Assembly: GCF_020906515.1 (NCBI RefSeq)
Contig: NC_085852.1
Location: 806,001 to 870,000, forward strand
Direction: 5' to 3'
Source: Vanrija pseudolonga
Lineage: Eukaryota; Basidiomycota; Tremellomycetes; Trichosporonales; Trichosporonaceae
Length of the DNA: 64,000 nucleotides
Below the pieces are notes generated by a model, which was not told the origin of the DNA, made no database searches, and worked only from the letters and a program-made list of their open reading frames with translations. The position numbers were made by a program, and so were the translations under genes. Within the stretch, counting starts at the first letter, position 1. Each line of letters begins with the position of its first letter. This document shows positions 11,400 to 21,048 of the stretch, in pieces.

Positions 11400-14213
11400 A
11401 TGCGTCCCAAAGTTCTGGAGATCGCGTAAGTGCTACCACACCCCCTCCTGCCCAAGTCTGGCGCCGCTACAGCTGTACGACGCGTTCTGGACGCGTCAAA
11501 GCCTCGTCACCTCACCATCGGCACAGCTAACATTGATGCGCAGTTGGCACGAGACACAAGCCATCTACTCGTGCGACTTCCAACCACTCCCAGTTGGCCA
11601 GCTCAAGCGGCTATTGCCCACGCCAACAGACGACGAGGACAAGGCTCATGACAAAGGCCCGGTCATTGCCGGCGGCCGCTCGTACCGTCTGGCGACATGC
11701 GGTGGTGACTTCAAAGTCCGCGTAAGTACAGTCAGACGACTGAGCGACGAGACTCGGCTGATCGGCATAGCTCTGGATGGTCTACCCCAACATCCCCTCA
11801 GTATCGGCTTCTACCCATGCGGCCGTGACGCGCAAGGAGGTTACGCCTCACCCACCACGCGTCGAGTATCTCGCCACGCTTCACAAGCATTCGGCCGCAG
11901 TCAACGTCGTCCGCTTCTCTCCCAACGGCCAACTACTCGCATCCGCCGGCGATGGTAAGTTTCGTGACCCTAGAGGCACGATTTACGTGGTGTCTCTCGG
12001 TGTTCACACGTTACAGATGGAAACGTCATCCTATGGGTGTTGTCAGACAGACCAATCTCTAACTTTGGGGAAACGACCGAGGATGCCCCAGACAAGGAGC
12101 ACTGGCGACCACAGAAGATGCTGCAGTGAGTAGGCCGCTTCTGTCTTGGCGACCGCACTGCTGACAGTTCACAGGGTGACTAACAAGCACGTCTACGACC
12201 TCGCATGGTCCCCGGACAGCGAGTTCTTCATCGCGGGATCAACAGATAACACGGCGACCATCTGGAAGGCATCGAGTGGTGAGTGTGATTTTTGCGAGCT
12301 GCGCACTAAACATTACAGGGGAATGCATTTTTGCTCTACGAGAGCACTTGCATAACGTCCAGGGAGTCGCGTGGGACCCTCTAAACGAGTACATTGCCAC
12401 ACAAAGCAGTGATCGGTGAGTGGTGTGGAGCCTGGCTATTGTTCCTGTTGGGCTGATGGGCAAAAGTGCTGTCCACGTCAACACCTTTGCGTTCCGCAAT
12501 GGTGTTCCCGACGTGCACCCTGTGTCTCGTGCGACTCGCATGGAGATCCGTCATTCTCGAACACCGTCCATTCCATCAGGTCCGCGGCCAGGTTTCGCCC
12601 GTCGAGGGTCGACTGCGTCGGAGGCCGGCTCTGTGATTACCACGGTCTCGGAGGTCACAGACCATCCGATCATTCCCGGAGGCTCGGCATCGGCCATCCA
12701 GCCACCTGCCACACCGTCAAGTACGTCGGTGCCGTCAACGCCGATTCCGAGTGCGATGAACCCACCTCCACCAGGCTCTGCCAAGCCGAGCTCAAGGCGG
12801 TCCTCCTTCTCATCACAACACCCTGGGTCACCCGCCCTGAGTGTGGCGGGCATTGGATCTAATCGAGGGCGCTCTCCTTCGCCTATCCCTCCCCTGCCGG
12901 CCATGCGCGCTGTGGCACCGACGACTGCCATCATGCAGCGTCTGTACGGGGAGGAGGCCATGACACGCTTTTTCCGCCGACTCACCTTCTCGCCCGACGG
13001 CAGCCTGCTCCTCACGCCCGCGGGCCAGATTGAGGACCAGGTGTACAAGGGGTCTCCTTTAATGTCGCAGCGAAGCTTGTCGACTGAAGGCTTTGATGGG
13101 CCTCCCTCGGTCGGCGGTGACACGCCGTCTGGTGCGCCTGCGACCCGCGCGCGCCCTCTGAATGTCGACGCTGGCAAGCCAACAGTCTACATTTACTCTC
13201 GCGGCAACCTCGCCCGGGCGCCTATTGCGCACCTACCTGGGCACAAGACTGCCAGCGTGGCCATTCGCTTTTCGCCCATCTTCTACGACCTGCGTACAAC
13301 TGCCACAGGTCCCGCTGTGCCAGCTGAGCCAAAACAGATCACTCTGGATGTGTCCAACCCCACTCCTGTGCACGTGTCATTGTCAATGCCGCCACCACCG
13401 CCTCCGCAGAAGGAGGGAGAGAGCAAGGACGCGCAGAAGCCCCTGGGCAGTGTCTTTGCCCTACCTTACCGTCTGTTCTACGCCGTTGCGTGCCAAGACG
13501 CCGTGTTGCTTTACGACACACAACAGGCCGGCCCCGTCGCCATCTTCCGCGGCCTGCACTACGCAGGATTCACGGACATTGCATGGTGAGTGGAACCGTG
13601 TAAGAGTTTTTACTAACGTCCCAGGTCACCAGACGGACAGGTCATGATGCTGTCGAGTGCCGACGGGTACTGCTCCATCGTCGTGTTCGACTTTGGAGAG
13701 CTGGGCACAGTTCACGCCACCCAGCAGCACCACCGCCAGCTTGCGGCCATTGCCCACTCGCACGGTGGCGTGCACGGCAGTAGCTCGGCAGCGGCGACGC
13801 CAATGCCGCTGTCGCCGTCGGTCCCGACGATGCGTGCGAGCCCTGCGCCGCCACGAAGCGAGCGGGAGTCGTCGGTTGCTTCCAGTGTGGCGTTTTCTGG
13901 TGCGGTCGCGCCGCCACTGTTCGCTTCGGGGTCAACGCCTTCGGCGGCTCCCATCAACCGCCCTCCAAGTAGCTCTGCGAGTTCTATCGACGTGCCTCTG
14001 CCAACGCCAAGCGATGACCTCGACCAGCTGGGCTCGAGCTTCCGCCCGCAGTCTGTCGGCCCCGAGTCTTCCAGTGGCGTCGTCGGCCTTGGGCTGGGCG
14101 AGGAGGTCTCGAAGCGCGAGCGTTCGAGTGAGAAGGGAACAGTCGGTGCCGTGCCACCAGCCAAGAAGAAGCGCAGAGTGGCGCTCACGCACCTAGGGGA
14201 TGATGCGGCGTAG
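11400..14213 (+). CDS. CAC2: Chromatin assembly factor 1 subunit B (p60), WD40 protein
   Basis: CAC2/p60 is the WD40 subunit of CAF-1, which deposits H3-H4 behind replication forks. Exon 1 (11400-11425) encodes MRPKVLEIA; exon 2 (11544-11721) continues WHETQAIYSCDFQPLP, the hallmark CAF-1 p60 start. Later exons give FKVRLWMVYPN, HSAAVNVVRFSPNGQLLASA, DGNVILWVLSDRP, VYDLAWSPDSEFFIAGSTDN, HNVQGVAWDPLNEYIATQSS and AVHVNTFAFRNGVP. A Ser/Pro-rich disordered insert (about 12540-12900) interrupts the propeller before RFFRRLTFSPDGSLLLTPAG, VYIYSRGNLARAPIAHLPG and VACQDAVLLYDTQQAGPVAI. The C-terminal exon (about 13625-14213) ends in a disordered tail with the basic NLS-like PPAKKKRRVALTHLG. About 800 residues. 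The long loop and tail lengthen it relative to yeast Cac2. Confidence 0.93.
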
Positions 14214-14474
14214 AAAAGTCCGCCCAACCCTCCCATCACCACCACCACACACACCACGACCTTTACTTGGGTTCTTGTCCATGTAGTGATTCGATATTCA
14301 CGATGCATCGTGGTGTTAGCGCGTGGGGACAGGGGTGCGACAGTGTGGGTTCATAACAACGAGGCGGCGGGGGGCGCGCTGTGGTATACAGTGAGGTGAA
14401 TAGGTGTACAATGGGTGGGCACGGGGCCCGGGTTTGTCACAGCTGGCTGGCGTTGGCAGGCTGGCGTTGGCAGG

Positions 14475-15366
14475 CTACAGCTCGAACGTAAAGTCGTCGC
14501 CGGCAAACGGGTCGTGGGGCGGCGGCATGTCTGGGGTGTGTCAGCGGGGCCATCACGCTGCACCCGCACTCACTCAACGACGCCTGCGACTCTGGAAAGA
14601 CGGCAGCGTACATGGCAGCGGCCTTGCGACTGGCCGGGGGCGAAGGGGGCGCATATGGCCGGTCTGATCGTCAGCAGCTGTACACTATCGACCAACAAGC
14701 CAGCACGACGCACCAACAGCGCTCGCGACGGCGCCGACCTCGTCATCGTCCATCATGACGCTGATCGACCGCACGGGCGCACGCGGCGTCGCGGTGCCGG
14801 CTCTGCGCGCCGTCCCCCCGCCGCCACTGCTCTCGGGGATACGCTTGAGGGTGAACCCGCCCGCAGCGGAGGCCTTGGCGGACGGGTGGGCGCGCGCGTA
14901 CCCCGTCGTCTGGTGCAGCGGGGTGCGGGGCGTCCCTGCGAGGGGGTTGTTGGCCTTGAGCGCGGATGTGGGCTTGAGCGCCGACGTGGGCTTGGCCGTG
15001 GACGACAGCACCGAGCGCTTCTTGAGCAGCGCCGTGCCCGGCGTCGTGGTGGACGTCGGCGCGGGCGTGTTGGACCCGATGGACGACAGTGCAGGCCGGC
15101 GCGCAGATGTCGGCCTGGCAGTCGCCTGCTTCTCGTCGCCCACCGGCCTGGCGGGGGTCTTGAACGGCGTCGGCGCGGCGGGCGCGGGCGTGTTCTCGCC
15201 TGCGACGGGGCGGGAGGCACGCAGCTGTGTCTTGGAAGCCGCGGCCTTGGCCTTGCCCAGTGGCGTCTTCCCCGCGAGCCCCGCCTTGCCCGTGAGTGTA
15301 GCCTTGCCCTCCCTCGTTGTGGCCGTACGCCGTGTCGTTGTCGTGCTGTTCTCGTCTTGCCGCATG
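14475..15366 (-). CDS. Disordered Ser/Thr/Pro/Ala-rich basic protein with D-box-like motif (securin-like candidate)
   Basis: The ATG at 15364-15366 gives MRQDENSTTTTRRTATTREG. Exon 1 runs to about 14731, exon 2 (about 14571-14690) encodes RPYAPPSPPASRKAAAMYAA then VFPESQASL, and the last exon encodes MPPPHDPFAGDDFTFEL and stops at 14475. There is no globular domain. The body is Lys/Thr/Pro-rich with repeated short units (FKTPARP, PTSALKPTSALK, LAGTPRTPLHQ). It contains RPALSSIGSN, close to the RxxLxxIxN destruction box, and an acidic-aromatic C-terminus. Basic N-terminus, D-box and acidic C-terminal tail together recall securins (Pds1/Cut2), but securins are too diverged to call by eye. It could equally be another cell-cycle or microtubule-associated disordered protein. 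About 265 residues. Confidence 0.7.
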
Positions 15367-15368
15367 GT

Positions 15369-15799
15369 GGTGGTGTGATGGACGCTTGTTGTCACCACGT
15401 CTCTCTCACTCAATGTTGACGGCAAAGTCAGGCGCGGGGCACAAGCAGGGGCGGAAGCAAATGCCACGTGGTCGACGTCAGTCAGTGGCGACAACCGACC
15501 TCCACCCACCCCACCCACCCATTCCACGGGTCTCGCGTCCCGCCTTCTCGTCACTGCTGAGCGACACGCCAGCACACACCATTGCGTACCAGCACGACGA
15601 CCTCCACGCCGACAGCTCGCGCGCGACGAGGTGGACTTATAAGCTCTCTCTGTGCAGCTCACGACGTGTCATCATCGCCACTGCTCTGCTCGCCGCGCCG
15701 GTCTGTGCACACTCAAACTCACACAACTGCACGTGTACCCACCGCCCGCCTGCCACAGACGACCACAACAACAACAACCCAGCCCCAACCCACCCAGCC
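15369..15799. other. Divergent promoter region, D-box protein / glycine-rich protein
   Basis: About 430 bases between divergent start codons. It includes a CACGTG near 15463, a TATA-like TTATAAG at 15637-15643 facing the glycine-rich gene, and a CA-rich 5' leader. Confidence 0.5.
15637..15643 (+). promoter_or_regulatory. TATA-like box of the glycine-rich secreted protein
   Basis: TTATAAG lies 157 bp upstream of the ATG, followed by a CT-rich then CA-rich leader as in strongly expressed fungal genes. Start-site mapping would be needed to confirm. Confidence 0.4.
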
Positions 15800-16189
15800 A
15801 TGCGCTTCTCCATCGCACTCATCACATCAATCATGGCCCTCGCAGCCACCACGCCCGTCGTCGCGCTCGCAAGTGACAACAACGGCCGGAACACTGGTCT
15901 CGACGGCGCGGACGGCGCGGACGGCGCGCCTGGCGCCGGCACCGGCGGAGGAAGCGGAGGCAAGGGCGGCAAGGGCGGCCTCGGGGGCCGCGATGGTGGC
16001 GGTTCCGGCGGAGCCGGCGGCGGCGGAGGCAAGGGCGGCGCTGGTGGTGGAGGTGGAGCCGGAGGCGGAGGAGGCAAGGGCGGCGCGGGGGGTAAGGGCG
16101 GCAAGGGCGGCGCTGGCGGCGCTGGAGGCAAGGGAGGTGCTGGTGGCAAGGGCGGCGCTGGCGGCGGCTCTGGCACCGCCGAGCTGTAA
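15800..16189 (+). CDS. Small secreted glycine-rich protein
   Basis: A 129-residue intronless protein. Residues 1-25 (MRFSIALITSIMALAATTPV then VALAS) form a clear signal peptide. After a short DNNGRNTGL segment the rest is almost wholly Gly with Ala, Lys, Asp and Ser: collagen-like GADGADGAPGAG, then repeated GGKGG, GGAGG and GKGGAGG units, ending GGGSGTAEL. It has no cysteine. Lysines at regular spacing make it strongly basic. The likely place is the cell wall or outside the cell, possibly as a structural or adhesive matrix protein; no enzyme function is visible. It is not a coding shadow: the signal peptide, TATA-like box and stop are all on this strand, and the opposite frame is only a Pro-rich mirror. 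Its stop lies 58 bp from the CLF1 stop. Confidence 0.8.
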   Translation: MRFSIALITSIMALAATTPVVALASDNNGRNTGLDGADGADGAPGAGTGGGSGGKGGKGGLGGRDGGGSGGAGGGGGKGGAGGGGGAGGGGGKGGAGGKGGKGGAGGAGGKGGAGGKGGAGGGSGTAEL

Positions 16190-16247
16190 TTGATCTCTGT
16201 ACTACGATGGACAATGTATGAAAGGATGCATACCATACAGACTAATG

Positions 16248-18628
16248 CTACTCGACGTCGTCCTCGTCCATCGCGCCGTCGACACCCTCACCCCCCTCGG
16301 CCGCCTCGTCATCGCTGTCGTCGTCGTCGTCGCTGTCGTCGCTGTCGATGTCGTACGACAGACCGCCGCCAGCGCCGGTCTTGGCCTGCTGCGCCTTCCA
16401 CTGCTCGGCAGCCTGGAAGAACTTGAACGCCGTCGGGTTGGCATCCCGCTCGTCGTCGGGGAACACGAGGTCCCAGTACTCTTCCAGGTTTCCAGACCCG
16501 TCCTCGGCCTTGCGCCAGCGTTTCCGTGTCTGCGGCTTGAGCTCAGCCACATGTGCCCGGTCGGCATCGGAGCCGTGCTCCTGCTCGAACGTGTCCCAGG
16601 CCTCGAGAAGAAGTGCGCGCTGCGTCGTGTCAGCACTCGTCCACAAGAGTACCCCTCCCCGTCGTCACTTACGTCCTCCTTCTCTCCCCGCGCACGCAGG
16701 TCCTTGTAACCACGCTCGAAGACGGCACGCGCGCGCTCCGGGTCGCCCTCCTCGCCCTCGATCTCATTGCCGTCCTCGTCCTCGCCACCGCCAAGCGTCG
16801 ACCCTTCCAGGAGGGCATACGAGATGTACACCTTGTAGTGGCCGGTGCGCTCCAGGAGGCGGTTGTACAGATGCCTTGCGCGTTCGCGCTCGCCCTCGCC
16901 GGCCTCGAAGTCGATGTACGCCTTCCACACAATCTCGGGCATGTCGAGCTCCTGCTGCACGGCGAGCTCGAAGATGGCGCGCACACGCTCCAGGTCCTCC
17001 ACAGCGCCTTCCACCTGTGTCCACTGGATCCAGGCTGCTGACAAGGATGGGTCGTACTGCCACGTTAGCATCCAGCCTGCCACGTCCCCACCACTCACTG
17101 TCAAGAACTTTTCGTACAGCATTCGCACGCGGTCGAACTCGCGCAACCTCATCTCGAGCTCGATATAGCCAGTGAACAGCTTGGGCTTCGGGCACATGCC
17201 GATACTCGCGCCAAGCACCTTGCGGGCCGCGTTGACGTCCAATCGGCGGATCTCAAAGTACGCATACGCGAGCCACAGCTTGGCAAAGGTGAACGCCTTG
17301 TGGGGCACGAGCTTGACAGCCGCCTTGTAGACGTCTCTTGCCCGGTCGTAGTCTTGCGTGTCGATCTCTTCAAAAGCAGCGTACTGCAGCCACAGGTAGA
17401 TGTACCGGCGCCAGAAGCGCTTCTCCGTCGCTGGAGGAACGTTGGCAACGGCGCGCTCGTACACCTCGCGCACGCGGGTCGGGTCCGCATCCTCTCCGTC
17501 CTCCTTCTCGGCCCGGTAGGCATCCTCCTCGAGGCGCGCAAGCGAGAACCACGCGTCATAGTTGCTCGGGTCGTACGCCAGCTCCTCCTCGTACTGGATT
17601 CGTCGCTTGCCTAGCACCGTAAGCTCGACGCCGCTGCGGTCGCCGTGCTGCTTCTCAAACTTGGTGTAGGCGGCGTACACTGGCCAGTCAGCACACATCC
17701 ACATCACAACACTTACAGTTGGCAGACTTGGACCTTGGCAAACGAGCGAGCGCAAACTTGTAGATGACACGGGCGCGCTCAATCTCCTTCAAACGCGTCT
17801 CCATGCGCGCAAACGCGCCAAACACCTGCTGCGCCTTCTCCACCTGGTCCTCCTCGTCACCGAAGAACTCGAGGGCCGTCTGGAACACCTCGCGCGCCTT
17901 GTCGGGCTTGCCGCGCTCCTCCTCAAACTTGGCCCACTGCACCCAGTTCTTGGGGATCGGGCGGACGCCAATCCAGCGCTCGTAGATGTCGCTGGCGCGA
18001 TCCAACTCGTTGTACCGCTCCTCAAGCTTGATGTAGCTCTGCCACGCCTTGTCGTTGGGCTCCCACTGCATCCACCGCTCAAACACCTGGCGCGCGCCGG
18101 GAATGTTGAGCAGCAGCTCCTCGAGGTAGACGTATTTGTACCACAGCTGGTCGGCGCGCGGCAGGAGGGTCACGGCACGGTCGAACAGGTTGCGCGCGTG
18201 GTTGATGTTGCGGGCGCGCAGCTCCATGTCCGTGTACTTGATCCACAGGTCGGGCAGGCGCATGTCGATATCGAGAGCACGCTCGAACACCGACCGCGAG
18301 CGCTCAAACTCGTTCTGGCTCGCCTCCCATTGCGCATACTTGATCCACGAGATGATGCTGTCGCGCGAGTAGCGGATACGCCCCTCAAACTCGGTACGCT
18401 TTCGGCCCTGGTACTCGGCGAGCTCTTCGAGGTCCTGGATACGCTGCTTGGGCGCCTGGATCGGGGCTTCTTGACGGTCGTGGGCCTCGCGCAGAATCTG
18501 CTCGGCAGTGATCTGGAGGACGTTAGTGATGAGCTCCTCACGGCTGTGAACTAGCTGCTTACCTGCACCGCAGCGGCCGCGCGGTTCTTGACGCGCGGCG
18601 CGCGATCACGAGCGTCTCGGCCTGACAT
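16248..18628 (-). CDS. CLF1: Pre-mRNA splicing factor CLF1/SYF3 (crooked neck, HAT-repeat protein)
   Basis: Clf1 is a scaffold of the Prp19/NineTeen complex that joins U2 and U5/U6 particles during spliceosome activation. The ATG at 18626-18628 gives [20 protein letters not shown]. Exon 2 runs through HAT (half-a-TPR) repeats with W..Y/A..E signatures: [80 protein letters not shown] and [21 protein letters not shown] short intron (about 17680-17725) separates this from [19 protein letters not shown] and further repeats ([40 protein letters not shown]). Two more introns near 17050-17100 and 16640-16675 precede an acidic tail ending [10 protein letters not shown] at 16248. About 700 residues, normal for the family. 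Confidence 0.95.
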
Positions 18629-18962
18629 TTTGTGTCGAGCGTCGGCGAGTGTGGTCGGTGGAGTGATGCAGTCTCAAAGTCACAACAAGTCTCAACTTCT
18701 CGCAGCCAGAGGTGGCAACCACCAGCCAGGCGGCATTAACGGCGGCAAATGACCGTGTGGCACTGATCGCCAGAGTTACTGCCAATGCTTTCCACACCTG
18801 CTACAATGCATGCACGCATGCAGATGAAGGCTGTAATCACTGTTAATGGAGCGCAGTATACTGGAAATACGTAGATGCATGACGAAAGTATTGGTACAAC
18901 ATTGACGCCTGGTGGCATCCATCCCCACCGTGTGCCGTAGACTCCCCTCATGTGGGACCCCT
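18629..18962. other. Intergenic: CLF1 promoter and RLP24 3' flank
   Basis: About 330 bases between two minus-strand genes. Relatively AT-rich around 18790-18900. No gene seen. Confidence 0.6.
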
Positions 18963-19874
18963 CTAGTCGACGTTCATGCCCATGCCCATGCCACCACCCT
19001 CGGCAGGGACGAGACGGCTCTTCTTCTTCTCCTTGCCACCGGCGAGCATCTGGGCAGCCATAACTGACCGCTTGGCGGCGCGGACCTTGATCTTCTCGCG
19101 GGCAGCCTCCTTCTGCTGCAGAGACGAGTCGGTAACCTTGCGGGGCTGGACGAGCTCGATGTGCTTCTCGACATCGGCGGCCGCGGCCTTGAGGTTGCGG
19201 GCAGGGTTGCCAGACATGCTGCGTGTGGGTCAGTGACTGCGCAGACTCGGATCAAGCAGGCGCCAACGCACCGGTTCTTCCAGAAGGCACGCTCGCGCTT
19301 GACGCGGATCTCCTGGACACGCTTCATGGCCTCCAGAGTAGTAGCGACAAGCTCACGGTCGTAGCGGACGGGCACGTTGCGGCGCTTCTCGAACTCGTAG
19401 GTCGAGTCCTGGAATGGTTAGGGCTTTGCTCGGCTCCGAGGGGCTGTGATGAGGTTGTGACAAGACGTGCGCGCACATCGACTTCACAATCGGCACAGGC
19501 CTGCAGATGCTGCCTGGCAACGGGTGTACCAGTGACAGATCGGCACATGACCAGCGCACAGTCGCGGAATCGGTGGCAACGGCCAAGTGTCTCGCCCCAT
19601 CGTAGCCCTTGATGATACTCACGACAACCATCTCCTTGCCGTTGGCACGGCGGAAGGCCTTGGTCCAGCGGACCTTACGGGGGTTACGCTTCATCTTGAA
19701 GTTCTTGTGGCACTTGGACGAGCAGAAGCGGAACGTCTTGGCGTCGTTGCGCACAAACATGGTGCCGTGGCCGGGGTAGACGCTGGCGGAGCAGCTGGAG
19801 GAAGGTCAGTGGGCTGTGTCATGGCCGCCCGGATGCCATCAAAACACGCACAAGTAGCAGGGCTCGATACGCAT
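18963..19874 (-). CDS. RLP24: Ribosome biogenesis protein RLP24
   Basis: Rlp24 is the pre-60S placeholder for eL24; it recruits and activates the AAA-ATPase Drg1 and is exchanged for eL24 in the cytoplasm. The ATG at 19872-19874 starts a short exon; joining after TACTT to the exon at about 19794 gives [19 protein letters not shown], then [20 protein letters not shown] and [17 protein letters not shown]. The four cysteines of the zinc finger (CYFC, CSSKC) are present. Next exons give [18 protein letters not shown] and [17 protein letters not shown]. The last exon encodes the Rlp24-specific C-terminal extension with basic helices ([14 protein letters not shown]), ending MGMGMNVD. About 195 residues. 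The long extension separates it from eL24. Confidence 0.93.
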
Positions 19875-20026
19875 TGTGCTTGATTATATCCTCGTGTTGA
19901 TGTCTGCGTGTCGATGGTCTAGGATGTATCTGTATCTGCTTGCAGATATTTTGACAAGAGTGACGACTGACTGGTTGCTGCTCGTGTGGATGAAGACCTG
20001 CAGAGCTGCATCTCGAAATCTATCTG

Positions 20027-20034
20027 TCACGTGA
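20027..20034. promoter_or_regulatory. TCACGTGA palindrome upstream of RLP24
   Basis: Perfect 8-bp E-box palindrome about 153 bp upstream of the RLP24 ATG. Same octamer as upstream of RAD51 and the reductase gene. Confidence 0.5.
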
Positions 20035-20655
20035 TTTGACATTCTGGTTGCGGGATCAAATATCGCACGTGGCTGTCACCTTGAAGATCCATGACCTAGC
20101 TGGAAGTCGTTGGCGCGCGTAGCGTCGTACAAGCAGCATGGCAGCACAAGCAAAGGGGGGATGCGCCTGTGAGAAGCTTGATTGGAACCTGCATGGCTTT
20201 GCCACAGTGAGTGTGGCCCCTGAGTCGCACAAATGCGTTCCCCGAGTCTCCCGTGATTCAAAGATGACCTCGAATAAACGGGCTACAAAGTTGATGGGAG
20301 AGACCCTGGAGGCGGCGGTTGAACGAAGGAGGGGGCAGCTGCAGCTAGGCCGCAGCAAGCCAGGTATGGCGCGCACATCAGGAAGCTAAAGAACTGATGG
20401 GCCAAGCGAGCCCGATAGGAGCAAGCAAGCCGACGCGCCCCTTGAAGACACGTTTTTCGCCAGGATGAGCCATCTATGAGCAGTCTTTCTGTCCCCCCCC
20501 TTGTCGCTCCCCCCTGGGAGAGTGGGATGGCAGGACTGACAGAGTACCTGAGATTCGACTCCTGGCTGCGTGAACCATGTTTGAAGCCAGCGCCAGAGTG
20601 CAAAGAGGTGCCAGCCAGCGCGACGCCCGATGGCTCCCAGACCCGCCCGTGTGTT

Positions 20656-20673
20656 CCCCCCCCCCCCCCCCCC
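20656..20673. repeat. Poly-C tract (18 nt)
   Basis: Longest C run in the window, about 375 bp upstream of the GDP-mannose pyrophosphorylase start. Confidence 0.9.
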
Positions 20674-21048
20674 AGCCATCCAGGCACAAAGTCAACGGCC
20701 GGTCTTTCAGCGCGCGCGCGCGCCTGGCGGGTCCTTGCCTTTCCCCTCCGTTGTCGCGCCGCCGCCGCCCTACCCTGCCCCGTCCGGCTTGTCTGCGGCA
20801 CTGGCTGGCTGCTGCTAACCATCCCATCCACCACCTACTACCTCCACGACGACCACTCCAACCTTCAGCCAGGCAACACGCTTCCTACTTTTTCCCAACA
20901 TCATCTTTCATTGCATTTCAAGAGACACCAAAGGCTTTGACTTTGCATCTCTTTCACTCTTACACACACATCATAGTCTGCCCTCGACGCCGACTACTCT
21001 ACACGCCCTTTGCTTTAATCCACTTGCCCTCTCAACACTTACACCACA

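Larger units (their letters stand above)
19875..21048. other. Divergent intergenic region, RLP24 / GDP-mannose pyrophosphorylase
   Basis: About 1.2 kb with a perfect TCACGTGA at 20027-20034, an 18-nt C run at 20656-20673, an alternating GC stretch near 20709, and CT/CA-rich leader sequence to 21048. I see no gene. Confidence 0.6.

Noticed and set aside
12551-13177. 208-codon open frame on the minus strand
   Set aside because: Antisense to the CAC2 Ser/Pro insert, Gly/Asp-rich mirror product.
15637-16236. Pro-rich open frame antisense to the glycine-rich gene
   Set aside because: Poly-Pro mirror of Gly codons; the plus strand has the signal peptide, TATA-like box and start context.
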